Part shown: piece by piece, positions 22,967 through 31,836 of the stretch
How positions within the stretch are numbered: the first letter of the stretch is position 1
How the letters are laid out: each line of letters begins with the position of its first letter
Assembly: GCF_034314085.1 (NCBI RefSeq)
Contig: NZ_JAVIWI010000001.1
Coordinates: 1-64,000, forward strand
Direction of reading: 5' to 3'
DNA: 64,000 bases
Source of the DNA: Undibacterium sp. 5I1
GTDB taxonomy: Bacteria > Pseudomonadota > Gammaproteobacteria > Burkholderiales > Burkholderiaceae_D
Notes under the pieces: model-generated
Told to the model about the DNA's origin: nothing
Seen by the model: only the letters and a program-made list of their open reading frames with translations
Database searches by the model: none
Translations under genes and position numbers: made by a program

Positions 22967-23374
22967 TTACAGACTGGTCGCTTGTTCGGCAGTTTTCCGC
23001 TCTATCAATTCTATTTTGTAGCCGTCAGGATCTTGTACAAAAGCGATAACGGTCTTGCCGCCTTTCACTGAACCTGCTTCACGCGTTACGTTGCCGCCTC
23101 TGGCTTTTACTGCATCACATGCCTTGTACGCATCTGGCACTGCGATCGCGATATGTCCATACGCGCTACCCAAATCGTATTTTTCGACGCCATAGTTGTA
23201 GGTCAACTCTAGTTCTGCGTGATCAGGGTTATTGCCATAGCCGACAAAGGCGAGGGTATATTTGTACTCGGGGTTATCCGATGTCCTGAGCAATTTCATA
23301 CCCAACACTTCAGTATAAAAATCAATCGAGCTTTGTAAATTACCGACGCGTAACATGGTGTGTAATAGACGCAT
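22967..23374 (-). CDS. gloA: lactoylglutathione lyase (glyoxalase I)
   Basis: A 135-aa metal enzyme converting the methylglyoxal-glutathione hemithioacetal to S-lactoylglutathione. Metal ligands can be placed at His5 (LLHTML), Glu near residue 56 (HAELELTYN), His near 75 (YGHIAIAV) and Glu near 122 (GYKIELIE). A good AAAGGA ribosome site supports the start. It is the last gene of the leftward block glyQ-glyS-gmhB-plsC-ygjP-like-gloA, although a repeat remnant separates it from the previous gene. Confidence 0.96.
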   Translation of the reverse strand: MRLLHTMLRVGNLQSSIDFYTEVLGMKLLRTSDNPEYKYTLAFVGYGNNPDHAELELTYNYGVEKYDLGSAYGHIAIAVPDAYKACDAVKARGGNVTREAGSVKGGKTVIAFVQDPDGYKIELIERKTAEQATSL

Positions 23375-23390
23375 AATAAAATTCCTTTAA

Positions 23391-23475
23391 ATATACTGGA
23401 TATGAGTATGATAATTGAAGCACAGATTGTCCATAGAATGATTGGACGATCTTCTAAAAACTATAGATACTCCCC
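23391..23475 (-). repeat. dispersed repeat R2, degenerate copy a
   Basis: Between the metalloprotease-like gene and gloA. The core GTCCATAGAATGATTGGAC is almost the same as the core of copy d, but the terminal TATACTCCCC / GGGGAGTATA pairs are altered. The right side merges with a CTCCCC...GGGGAG hairpin overlapping the stop of the neighbouring gene, which may serve as its terminator. Confidence 0.45.
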
Positions 23476-24426
23476 TTAAAATACGGGGAGGTCGTGTGCT
23501 GCATGCTGTTTTAATGCATGCTTAGCATGTTCAAATTCTGGGAACACCGATTGTACTGTCGCCCAAAAGCGGGGGCTGTGATTCATCTCTCGCAAATGCG
23601 AGAGTTCATGCGCGATCACATAGTCAATCACCGTCAGAGAGAAATGAATCAGCCGCCAGTTCAGACGAATTTTACCTTGCGAGGTACAAGAGCCCCAGCG
23701 CGTAGTCGCAGCAGACAGTGCCATTGAATGATAACTAACATCCAATTTTTCCGCATAGACAGGCAAGCGCTCTAAAAATACCCGGCGGGCTTCTTGCTGC
23801 AACCAAGCCTGTACCCGGTCTTTGAGTTGTTGCTCCCCCGAGTCCGCAGGCAGACAAATTCTCAGCTCGTTACTATCGCTGTCTAAATGAATGCCCAGCG
23901 ATTGCGTGGCAAGAATTCGCAAAGTCAGTTGCTTGCCCAGATAAGGTAATTGAGCGCCATCTGCCCATACCATTTTAGGTTGAACCTGATGCGTAGCCCG
24001 TTCACGGCGCTCGGTAATTTTGGCGACGATCCAGCGCTGCTTCTCGTGAATTGCCTGCTCAATATCGCCAATTGTTACCCAGCGTGGTGCAGTGATTCTC
24101 AGTCCCTCGTCATTGATTAAAAAGCCAATGGTACGTCGCTTGGAGCGCAGCAGACTATATTCCAGCCATTGCTCTTGCAGGCGGATCTGACGTTTATTCG
24201 GAGATTTTTCTGGCGGCGTGGATGATGTCTTTGGCGGTGCCGGAAGACTGGGTGGCGTTGCTTTTTTCGGCGCCGGATCTTGCATTTTACGGCGGGGCGA
24301 TTGGAACATCCCGCCGTCGTCAGTCCGGCTATCTGAAAACAAATCCAGTTGCAGTAAAAACTGCAACGGCTTGGTCAATAATGAGAAACGTGATTTCAAA
24401 AAACTCTCTTGTTCCTGATTGATCAA
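23476..24426 (-). CDS. YgjP-like zinc metalloprotease-type protein (DUF45)
   Basis: A 316-aa protein with a C-terminal DUF45/YgjP domain. The zinc motif AHELSHLREMNHSPRFW (HExxH) is near residue 268, preceded by LSAATTRWGSCTSQGKIRLN, a family hallmark. The first 80 residues are Pro/Lys-rich and probably disordered. The start is uncertain: 24426 is a TTG only 13 nt after the plsC stop, and ATGs at 24309 and 24285 are possible. The substrate is unknown. It follows plsC closely and is probably co-transcribed. Confidence 0.82.
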   Translation of the reverse strand: MINQEQESFLKSRFSLLTKPLQFLLQLDLFSDSRTDDGGMFQSPRRKMQDPAPKKATPPSLPAPPKTSSTPPEKSPNKRQIRLQEQWLEYSLLRSKRRTIGFLINDEGLRITAPRWVTIGDIEQAIHEKQRWIVAKITERRERATHQVQPKMVWADGAQLPYLGKQLTLRILATQSLGIHLDSDSNELRICLPADSGEQQLKDRVQAWLQQEARRVFLERLPVYAEKLDVSYHSMALSAATTRWGSCTSQGKIRLNWRLIHFSLTVIDYVIAHELSHLREMNHSPRFWATVQSVFPEFEHAKHALKQHAAHDLPVF

Positions 24427-24438
24427 GAGTCGCTCTGA

Positions 24439-25179
24439 TCAATCCTTTTTGTATATATGCGGTGAGATCACACGCATTTCGCCTTCTATCCAAGCCTCTA
24501 CTTTTTGCATCATTTCAGCCGCACTCAAACCATCAGGTGGTATTGGTTTGCCGATTGATACCGTGATCAGACCTGGCATTTTGATGAAAGAATTTTTAGC
24601 CCAGCATTCACCGGAATTCATCGCGATCGGTACAACAGGAGTATTGGTTTCTGTCGCCAGGCGAGTACCGCCCATTTTGTAATTACCTTTTTGTCCCACC
24701 GGGATACGCGTGCCTTCCGGGAACATAATAACCCATTGTCCATCAGCGAGCCGGCGACGGCCATGTACCACGACTTGGGCGAATGCATCCTTACCTTTGC
24801 TACGATCAATCGGGATCATGCGCATCAAAGAAATGCCCCAACCGAAGAAAGGGATGTAGGTAATTTCTTTCTTAAATACGAAGACTAAAGGTCTTGGCAT
24901 GCAGGTCAAATAGAAAATGGTTTCCCATGCCGATTGGTGCTTAGACAGTAAAATAACCGGCGCATCTGGCAGGTTTTCCATTCCTTTGATTTGGTAGCGG
25001 ATGCCGCAAATAACTTTGGCCGTCCAGATCACAAATACATTCCAGCGCGCGGTCCAGTAGTAACGTTTGTTATACGGCAGTGGTGCAAACAGCAAGCAAG
25101 CCATAGACCAGATCACTGTCGCAACAGCCATCAGGCTAAAGAATAAAACCGAGCGTAAAAAATAATTAAAACGAAGCAT
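24439..25179 (-). CDS. plsC: 1-acyl-sn-glycerol-3-phosphate acyltransferase
   Basis: An inner-membrane acyltransferase of about 246 aa making phosphatidic acid. After two hydrophobic N-terminal segments come block I, SKHQSAWETIFY (HxxxxD-like, with Glu in the Asp position), then IPFFGWGISLMRMIPIDR, block III MFPEGTRIPVG and block IV VVPIAMNSG. I start it at the ATG at 25179; the frame stays open to 25230, but that extension is encoded by a 15-bp tandem repeat and looks spurious. It lies between gmhB and the DUF45 gene in the leftward block. Confidence 0.9.
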   Translation of the reverse strand: MLRFNYFLRSVLFFSLMAVATVIWSMACLLFAPLPYNKRYYWTARWNVFVIWTAKVICGIRYQIKGMENLPDAPVILLSKHQSAWETIFYLTCMPRPLVFVFKKEITYIPFFGWGISLMRMIPIDRSKGKDAFAQVVVHGRRRLADGQWVIMFPEGTRIPVGQKGNYKMGGTRLATETNTPVVPIAMNSGECWAKNSFIKMPGLITVSIGKPIPPDGLSAAEMMQKVEAWIEGEMRVISPHIYKKD

Positions 25180-25187
25180 TGCACATC

Positions 25188-25232
25188 CTAATAAGATCAT
25201 AGCTAATAAGGTCACAGCTAATAAGGTCACAA
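25188..25232 (-). repeat. three tandem copies of a 15-bp unit before plsC
   Basis: CTAATAAGATCATAG, CTAATAAGGTCACAG and CTAATAAGGTCACAA stand head to tail directly upstream of the plsC start. The unit is a multiple of three, so the plsC frame reads through it (LLAVT repeated). Slippage here would alter the leader length without breaking the frame. Confidence 0.8.
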
Positions 25233-25306
25233 TAAATTACAGAAAACTCCAGCAGACTCAATCAGCGATGATATGTTGTATTCGTTTGCTAATTTGTTAG
25301 ATTAGC

Positions 25307-25882
25307 TCAAACCGCCACAAAAAATTCCGCAGGTACAGTTTTTAAAAGAATATCCACCATCGAGGCGAGGTCTGGATAAATCTGTGTCCCCGGCGGTAGT
25401 CCTCCTTTTTCAAAGGTCTTTTTACCTTTGCCTGTCAGTACTAGATGCGGCAAGCAGCCGCATACAAATCCCGCCTGCAGATCACGCAGCGAATCGCCCA
25501 CACAATGGATGCCTTTTAAGCTGACATCGTAACGACTGGCGATTTCTTGCAGCATGCCTGGTTTGGGTTTGCGACAATCACAATTATCTTCAGAGACATG
25601 CGGGCAAAAAAACACGGCATCAATTTCAGCACCGACTTGCTGTGCTGCTGAATGCATTTTTTGGTGAATCGCATTCAGCGTCGCCATATCAAACAGCTTA
25701 CGTCCAATACCAGACTGATTGGTAGCAACGACGACTAAATAACCAGCCTGATTCAGTTTAGCAATCGCTTGCAATGAACCGGGTATCGCCTTCCACTCAT
25801 CAGGAGATTTGATGAACGCGTCTGAGTCCTGATTGATTACGCCATCACGATCCAGAATGATTAGCTTCATAGTTTTTTCCAT
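25307..25882 (-). CDS. gmhB: D-glycero-beta-D-manno-heptose-1,7-bisphosphate 7-phosphatase
   Basis: A 191-aa HAD-superfamily phosphatase of the ADP-heptose route for LPS inner core. HAD motif I is ILDRDGVIN near residue 9, motif II VVATNQSGIG and motif IV CVGDSLRDLQAG. The zinc-binding loop CPHVSEDNCDCRKPKPGM distinguishes GmhB from other HAD enzymes. An ATG at 25870 is an alternative start. It lies between glyS and plsC, with a 60-nt gap to glyS. Confidence 0.94.
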   Translation of the reverse strand: MEKTMKLIILDRDGVINQDSDAFIKSPDEWKAIPGSLQAIAKLNQAGYLVVVATNQSGIGRKLFDMATLNAIHQKMHSAAQQVGAEIDAVFFCPHVSEDNCDCRKPKPGMLQEIASRYDVSLKGIHCVGDSLRDLQAGFVCGCLPHLVLTGKGKKTFEKGGLPPGTQIYPDLASMVDILLKTVPAEFFVAV

Positions 25883-25942
25883 TGCTTCTTCTCTGTTCTG
25901 TTTGCGCGATCGATCTTGCTTAGTTGACTGATTAAACTGATT

Positions 25943-28087
25943 TTATGCTGCAAGTTTGGAAATGTCAGCCACCTGATTCAGCATGCCGTGCAACTCGTTT
26001 AGCAGCGCTAGACGATTATTGCGCAAGGCCTGATCCTCGGCGTTGACCATAACATCATTGAAGAAACTATCGACTTCAGCACGCAATGCCGCCAAGATTT
26101 TTAAAGCGCCGGAGAAATCACCTTGAGCGAACGCTGCATCGACCTTTGGCTTTACATCACACATCGCCGTATGCAATGCTTTTTCGGCTGCTTCTTGGAG
26201 TAACGGCAACTGTACCGATCCTAGCGCGCCATCTGTTTTTTTCAGAATGTTAGTGATTCGTTTATTGGCAGCTGCCAGCGCGCTGGATTCGGGTAAAGCA
26301 GCGAACGCTTGCACCGCTTGGTAGCGTTCTACAATATTATTGAGTTTATCTGGACGTTGACTAATTACCGCATCAATTTCATTCTGAGTATTGTTTTTAT
26401 CAGACAATGATTCTCTGATCTTTTTTCCCAGCGCCATTACTTGTAATGAACCGTCATATCCTCGGAGCAGTCCATTCAAGCGATCATAGATAAAATTCAA
26501 GACATCAGTTGTTGGGTCTTTAAAATTAACATTATTACTAAATTGATTTACAGTATTATTTATTAACTCTAACAGCGATAAATCTAATTTTTTCTCCATT
26601 AACATTCGTACGATCCCTAAAGCATGGCGACGCAAGGCAAACGGATCACGATCCCCCGTTGGTTGCAAACCTATGCCCCAAATGCCGACCAGCGTTTCTA
26701 ATTTATCGGCGAGCGCAACCGCGGTGCCTGTCGCGGTCGCAGGTAAGGCATCGCCCGCAAAACGTGGTTGATAATGTTCGGATGCGGCAGCAGCAACCTC
26801 TGGATTTTCATTATCATGTGAGGCGTAATACGTACCCATAATGCCTTGCAGTTCTGGGAATTCGCCTACCATATCGGTCAATAAATCAGCCTTTGCCAGC
26901 ATCGCACCGCGCTCTGCCAACGCAACATCGTAGCCCAGACTTTGTGCGATTTTTCCAGCGAGTGATTTCACGCGCTGCATACGTTCAGCCTGGCTACCTA
27001 GTTTGTTGTGGTACACCACATTTGCCAGCATAGGCAGACGCGCTTCCAAGGTTTTTTTCTTATCTTGCTCAAAGAAGAATTTGGCGTCAGACAGGCGAGG
27101 GCGTACCACACGTTCGTTACCTTGAATGATATGTTCTGGCGTCGCTGTTTCCAGATTAGATACGATCAAAAAGCGTGAGCGCAATTTGCCTGCGGCATCG
27201 GTCAGCGCAAAATATTTTTGATTCGTCTGCATCGTCAGTATCAGACATTCTTGCGGTACTGCCAAGAATTCATCCTCAAATTTGCACTCATACACAACTG
27301 GCCACTCGACCAATGCCGTGACTTCATCCAGTAATGGTTCTGGCATCAAAACCTGATCGTCCCCCGCTTTTGCGAGCAAGGCAGTGCGGATTTTTTCTTT
27401 GCGTTCAGTGACATTGGCAATGACTTTACCCTGGCTCAGCAGATCCGCAGCATAGTCATTTGCATGCGCTATATTGATTTGGCCGCTAGTCAAAAAGCGA
27501 TGTCCTAAAGTGATGCGGTCACTGGTCAGTCCCAGTAGTGCCAGCGGTACCACGTCAGCACCATGCAGGGCGATGATGCGATGTACCGGACGCACAAAAT
27601 GGACTGTCGCACCGTCTTGACGTTGATAGCTCATGACTTTAGGAACCGGCAATTTATTAATCGATTCTTCGACCGTTGCTTGCAAGCTATCGGCTAGTGC
27701 AGTACCTGATGCAGTGTAGTTATAGAAAAAACTCTCAGCCTTGCCATCGACCGCACGTTCTAACTGGCTGATTTGCAAATCTGGGAATCCCAGTGCCGCT
27801 AACTTCTTCGCCAGCGGTGCGGTGGCATTACCTGCCGCGTCTAATGCCACAGAAACCGGCAAGATTTTTTCACGGAGTATTTTGTCCGGCGAGGTCGGAC
27901 GCACATTGGTAATACTCACGGCCAGCCGGCGCGGTGACGCATAAGTTGTTGGGACAGAATCGCTCTCTAAAAAATCGCGTGACTTTAAGCCGTTGACGAT
28001 ACCCGCAGCAAATGCTTCGCCCAGCTTGGCGAGTGCTTTGGGTGGTAATTCTTCCGTGAGCAGTTCTACTAATAATGTTTGGTTCAT
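25943..28087 (-). CDS. glyS: glycyl-tRNA synthetase beta subunit
   Basis: A 714-aa beta chain of the bacterial alpha2beta2 glycyl-tRNA synthetase. The opening [15 protein letters not shown] is the family start. [37 protein letters not shown] and [17 protein letters not shown] are conserved segments, and the C-terminal region from about 600 on is the anticodon-binding domain ([16 protein letters not shown]). Its start lies 77 nt after the glyQ stop. Length is normal. Confidence 0.97.
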   Translation of the reverse strand: MNQTLLVELLTEELPPKALAKLGEAFAAGIVNGLKSRDFLESDSVPTTYASPRRLAVSITNVRPTSPDKILREKILPVSVALDAAGNATAPLAKKLAALGFPDLQISQLERAVDGKAESFFYNYTASGTALADSLQATVEESINKLPVPKVMSYQRQDGATVHFVRPVHRIIALHGADVVPLALLGLTSDRITLGHRFLTSGQINIAHANDYAADLLSQGKVIANVTERKEKIRTALLAKAGDDQVLMPEPLLDEVTALVEWPVVYECKFEDEFLAVPQECLILTMQTNQKYFALTDAAGKLRSRFLIVSNLETATPEHIIQGNERVVRPRLSDAKFFFEQDKKKTLEARLPMLANVVYHNKLGSQAERMQRVKSLAGKIAQSLGYDVALAERGAMLAKADLLTDMVGEFPELQGIMGTYYASHDNENPEVAAAASEHYQPRFAGDALPATATGTAVALADKLETLVGIWGIGLQPTGDRDPFALRRHALGIVRMLMEKKLDLSLLELINNTVNQFSNNVNFKDPTTDVLNFIYDRLNGLLRGYDGSLQVMALGKKIRESLSDKNNTQNEIDAVISQRPDKLNNIVERYQAVQAFAALPESSALAAANKRITNILKKTDGALGSVQLPLLQEAAEKALHTAMCDVKPKVDAAFAQGDFSGALKILAALRAEVDSFFNDVMVNAEDQALRNNRLALLNELHGMLNQVADISKLAA

Positions 28088-28163
28088 TTCTTTTATTCCA
28101 GAATGGAGATCGCTTGCGAGCAGATATATTGTCGTTTTTGTGATCGCTAAGATGTCACTAAAT

Positions 28164-29129
28164 TTAAGCGGCTTTCAGTTCCGCATTTGAGGCAGTCTCT
28201 AAAGCGGCTTTTTTATGCTGGCAATCTGGAGCACAAATCGGGAAGCCCAATGCTGCCCGCGAAGCCAAATAAGCCGCCGCGACCTTGCGTGATAAGTTGC
28301 GGATACGACCAATATAGGCAGCACGTTCCGTCACCGAGATCGCACCCCGAGCATCTAGCAAATTAAACGTATGGCCAGCTTTTAAGATCATTTCATAAGC
28401 TGGTAAAGCGAGTGATTTTTCTTCTACTGCCAGCAATTTTGCCGCCTCAGCCTCGTAGCTGTTAAATAGCGAGAACAAGAAATCGGTATTTGAGTACTCA
28501 AAGTTAAATGTCGATTGCTCGACTTCGTTTTGGTGGAATACATCGCCATAGGACAAGCGCACTGTTTTGCCGTTTTCTTCGCGCTCAGTCCACACCAGGT
28601 CATACACGTTTTCTACGCCTTGCAAATACATCGCCAGCCGCTCAATACCGTAAGTGATTTCGCCCAGAATCGGTTTGCAATCAATCCCGCCAACTTGCTG
28701 GAAATAAGTGAACTGGGTAACTTCCATTCCGTTCAGCCAGACCTCCCAACCCAAACCCCATGCACCTAAAGTCGGATTTTCCCAATCATCTTCCACAAAA
28801 CGCACATCGTTTTGCTGCAAATCCAGACCGAGCGCTTTTAAAGAACCAAGGTAGAGATCCAGAATATTTTCTGGTGCTGGTTTTAGTACCACCTGATATT
28901 GGTAGTAATGCTGTAAGCGATTAGGATTTTCACCATAGCGACCATCCTTAGGGCGGCGTGACGGTTGTACATAGGCGGCGCGCCAAGGTTCTGGTCCAAT
29001 CGCTCTTAAAAACGTGCCCGTGTGTGACGTACCTGCACCGACTTCCATGTCATAAGGTTGCAACAAGGCGCAACCTTGCGCAGCCCAGTATTCTTGCAGT
29101 TTGAGGATGATTTGTTGAAATGTAAGCAT
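28164..29129 (-). CDS. glyQ: glycyl-tRNA synthetase alpha subunit
   Basis: A 321-aa catalytic alpha chain. [20 protein letters not shown] is the standard N-terminus, followed by [18 protein letters not shown] and [20 protein letters not shown], which bind ATP and glycine. An open frame extends upstream to 29288, but the family start fixes the ATG at 29129. It heads the leftward block and is followed by glyS. Confidence 0.97.
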   Translation of the reverse strand: MLTFQQIILKLQEYWAAQGCALLQPYDMEVGAGTSHTGTFLRAIGPEPWRAAYVQPSRRPKDGRYGENPNRLQHYYQYQVVLKPAPENILDLYLGSLKALGLDLQQNDVRFVEDDWENPTLGAWGLGWEVWLNGMEVTQFTYFQQVGGIDCKPILGEITYGIERLAMYLQGVENVYDLVWTEREENGKTVRLSYGDVFHQNEVEQSTFNFEYSNTDFLFSLFNSYEAEAAKLLAVEEKSLALPAYEMILKAGHTFNLLDARGAISVTERAAYIGRIRNLSRKVAAAYLASRAALGFPICAPDCQHKKAALETASNAELKAA

Positions 29130-29275
29130 TATGATGTTCCGCTTTGATGAATGGCGCAGACTGAAGTTTGCTAAACCTTGGATTTTAGCGGGTTTTGCCC
29201 TAGATAGGCGAATTTGCTTGCAGCATTGACAGCTCAGATACTTGCTGAACCCAGAGTCACGGAGGCAAAAAAACC

Positions 29276-29306
29276 AAGAGGCAGTCACCGGTTGGCGCTG
29301 CCTCTT
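29276..29306. terminator. bidirectional terminator hairpin
   Basis: AAGAGGCAG pairs with CTGCCTCTT around a 13-nt loop, followed by a T-run on the plus strand. On the minus strand a run of seven T follows the stem after two nt. It ends transcription of the DUF805 gene before the glyQ block. Confidence 0.7.
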
Positions 29307-29335
29307 TTTATTGGCTACATGAGCAACCTTAAGTC

Positions 29336-29839
29336 TTACATCTCTTTTGGACAGGCACCGAATTGATTTTCTGAACGCTGGCTATCAGTTGCCCAAAATA
29401 CGATCAGTACGATGACGCCCACTACCGGCACCAGGCCGATCAACAACCACCATGCGCTACGGTCAGTATCGTGCAGCCTTCTTACTGAAACTGCCAGTCC
29501 GGGGATCAGAGTCGCCAATGAATATAAGCTGCTGAGCAGTCCAGAATCCGTCCCGAAGTATGATGTCCCGGTTACGCGATCAACGATCGATAATCCTATG
29601 TTGATTAATATCGTGAACAGAGTAAAAAACCAAAATTCTTTACGACGTGAACGACCGCTAAACTGGATATATTTTTTTAATACCAGCACATACCAGTCGA
29701 AGGCTTGTGAAATATCTTCCGACTCCACTGGCAGCGCTGATGATGTTGACGATACTGTCTGTGAGGCGCCGCAATGCGGACAGGTTGGGGCGGTTTCGTG
29801 AATTTCTTTACCGCAGCCGCGACAAAATACCATGCTCAT
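29336..29839 (-). CDS. zinc-ribbon DUF805 membrane protein
   Basis: A 167-aa protein with two parts. Residues 1-25 form a zinc ribbon (FCRGCGKEI, then CPHCGA). Residues about 45-160 are a DUF805 domain with [29 protein letters not shown] and four hydrophobic segments. DUF805 proteins are inner-membrane proteins of unknown activity. The ribbon is almost identical to that of the next gene to the right, so one module was duplicated and joined to two different membrane domains. Confidence 0.85.
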   Translation of the reverse strand: MSMVFCRGCGKEIHETAPTCPHCGASQTVSSTSSALPVESEDISQAFDWYVLVLKKYIQFSGRSRRKEFWFFTLFTILINIGLSIVDRVTGTSYFGTDSGLLSSLYSLATLIPGLAVSVRRLHDTDRSAWWLLIGLVPVVGVIVLIVFWATDSQRSENQFGACPKEM

Positions 29840-29954
29840 TTTGTACCCTCTATAAAGTTGTATTGCGTAGTCTTATGTTTTGTATTTTTAAAAATCTCAT
29901 TTTTTGAGAACGCATTTAGTAGTTGAAACCGCCAAGCGTTTTGTTCTCTAAAAT

Positions 29955-30269
29955 TTATGTCCAGAGATTAATCCTATTACCTTGTTTATCCGTAAAACTG
30001 CCGACCACAATCATAATAAAATCAATCAGCGCCCAAATCCCTAGGCCACCGAGTGTGAGCAATTGCAAAATACCTGTTCCGATTTTTCCAACATAAAATC
30101 GATGTACGCCAAACATGCCTAAAAAGAAGCAAAACAGCGCAGCCGGAAGTATTCTTTTTTCTGATTGGGTTTGCTGTTGCAAAGTGCCCTGTGGCGCACC
30201 GCAATGTGGACATGTGACAGCAGTTACATGGATTTCTTTTCCGCAGCCGCGGCAAAATACCATACTCAT
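29955..30269 (-). CDS. zinc-ribbon TM2-domain protein
   Basis: A 104-aa protein. Residues 1-25 are the same zinc ribbon as in the neighbouring DUF805 gene (starting [14 protein letters not shown]). Residues about 40-95 are a TM2 domain with two helices around FGVHRFYVGKIGTGILQLLT and ALIDFIMIV. An AAGGAG-type ribosome site precedes the ATG. Function is unknown; TM2 proteins are widespread small membrane proteins. The two genes are about 115 bp apart on the same strand and likely act together. Confidence 0.87.
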   Translation of the reverse strand: MSMVFCRGCGKEIHVTAVTCPHCGAPQGTLQQQTQSEKRILPAALFCFFLGMFGVHRFYVGKIGTGILQLLTLGGLGIWALIDFIMIVVGSFTDKQGNRINLWT

Positions 30270-30653
30270 TTTTTTCTCCTTGTCGTGTTGGTAGTGCGTG
30301 ATGACAGTGAATATCGATTACCAGCACTTGTTTTAAATAAGGTACTACCCGGTACCACTATGCAGAAAAAATTACCAATAAATCTATTAACACTGATAAT
30401 TTCATGAGAGTACTTGTTTTATTGAAACGACAAAACAAAAATGTCAAAAACTTGTAGAAACTGTTGGATTGATACCCTAAGCTCGTGCATAGATACAGTT
30501 AACAAATCGCTTTTCGCATCCCGCCGTATAGGGCAATCAGACTGCAGATCGTTGGACGGAACTATTGTCGCTATTGCCACTCTGACAGAAGTTATTTTTA
30601 GCATGTCGATTTTGTCGCATCTTATTCAACCCCAATTTTTATCCGAGGTAAAA

Positions 30654-31439
30654 ATGTATTCCACTCGATCGACGATGTTGTCCCGTATCTATTCAGTTGC
30701 TTTGATTAGTACCCTGTCAATCGGATCGCAATTTGCTTATGCCGACGGCTTAAGTGATTTAAAGACTGCTTTGATCAGGTTGCAAGGCGCGACACCGGTG
30801 AAGGCAAATTTGGAAGCAAAGACATGGAGTCGTCAGGGGGATGGTAAAGACGCAGATGAACGCAGTGGTATCGCCAGTGTGCAGATAGAGGAAGGGCCGC
30901 GTGGCTTGCAGGTGTATTACAGCAGAGACTTGTTGAGTCGACTGGAAACCGAAGAACGCGCCCGTGAAAAAGATCCAAAGGCCAAAACCCCAACGCTTTC
31001 TGCGCTCAACGATATCAATTCTAGTGAGCTGCGTCCGTTGATTTATGCCGCCAATAGTTTGTCCCGTGCAGTAGAAAAAGCCATATTCAAAAATGAAAAA
31101 GCGGATACCTACAATGGTAAGCCAGCGCGTCTGTTGAGTTTTGAAATGACCATCGACAAGATGACCGAAAAGGAGCGTAAGTATATTAAAAAGTATGAAG
31201 GTAATCTGGATATCTGGATCGCTGCCGACGGCACACCGCTGGCCAGTCGCATGCATGAAACCGCATCCGGGCGTGCTTTTATTGTGATTAGTTTTGAAAC
31301 CAGTAATGACAACGATCAGGTCTACGGTTTAGTCGGTGACCGTTTGGTGATGATACGCAAAGAGACCAAAAGCAGCGGTGCAGGTGCAGGCGAGAAGGGT
31401 GAAATGCGTAGTATTAAAACGCTGCAATTGCAGTCCTGA
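30654..31439 (+). CDS. exported protein of unknown function
   Basis: A protein of about 261 aa with an N-terminal signal peptide (LSRIYSVALISTLSIGSQFAYA). I place the start at 30654, where GAGGT precedes the ATG; the frame is open to 30441, but that extension looks non-coding. The mature part is hydrophilic, with a Lys/Glu-rich middle (KMTEKERKYIKKYEG) followed by LDIWIAADGTPLASRM, reminiscent of beta-sheet lipoprotein-like domains. No family is recognised. It lies alone, divergent from the zinc-ribbon pair. Confidence 0.75.
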   Translation: MYSTRSTMLSRIYSVALISTLSIGSQFAYADGLSDLKTALIRLQGATPVKANLEAKTWSRQGDGKDADERSGIASVQIEEGPRGLQVYYSRDLLSRLETEERAREKDPKAKTPTLSALNDINSSELRPLIYAANSLSRAVEKAIFKNEKADTYNGKPARLLSFEMTIDKMTEKERKYIKKYEGNLDIWIAADGTPLASRMHETASGRAFIVISFETSNDNDQVYGLVGDRLVMIRKETKSSGAGAGEKGEMRSIKTLQLQS

Positions 31440-31836
31440 TGCTTGCTTGGCGTTGCTATTGCAACCGCCTTTATTCTGTTATCTATTCTACCATCTCGCA
31501 GCATAGATAAATATATACTCCTATCCTGTATATTTAATTGTCCATAGATTAATTGGTCTATAAGCCAATTTTAATAAAAAATAGGGGGAGTATGTTGAAT
31601 TTTATCTATTTTTTGCTGCGGATTTCCCCATTTGATATGTTATTCGAGGCGAGACTGCTTTTTGTCTTACTCTGAAGTACGCCTTGATTTCCTGCATTTG
31701 CCCTGTTCACGCCCTCCGCCTATTTCCGTATCTAAAATGATGCAAATATTTTCAACTGTGCAGTAATTTTTGCGCATTTCTGTGACAATGTTTCTTCATC
31801 TCAATTCTGTTATTTCATCTAAAGAAAGCACATCCT
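31440..31836 (+). other. gap holding repeat R2 copy b
   Basis: No gene is seen. The region contains R2 copy b (31514-31593) and AT-rich DNA. The S9 peptidase gene starts at its right end, with a weak AGAAAG ribosome site. Confidence 0.6.
31514..31593 (-). repeat. dispersed repeat R2, copy b
   Basis: An 80-bp element beginning TATACTCC and ending GGGGGAGTAT. Its reverse complement aligns end to end with copy d, sharing ATACTCCCC, a T-rich arm, CTTAT, CCAAT, TATGGACAA, TTAAATATA and AGGAGTA in the same order and spacing. Confidence 0.8.
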
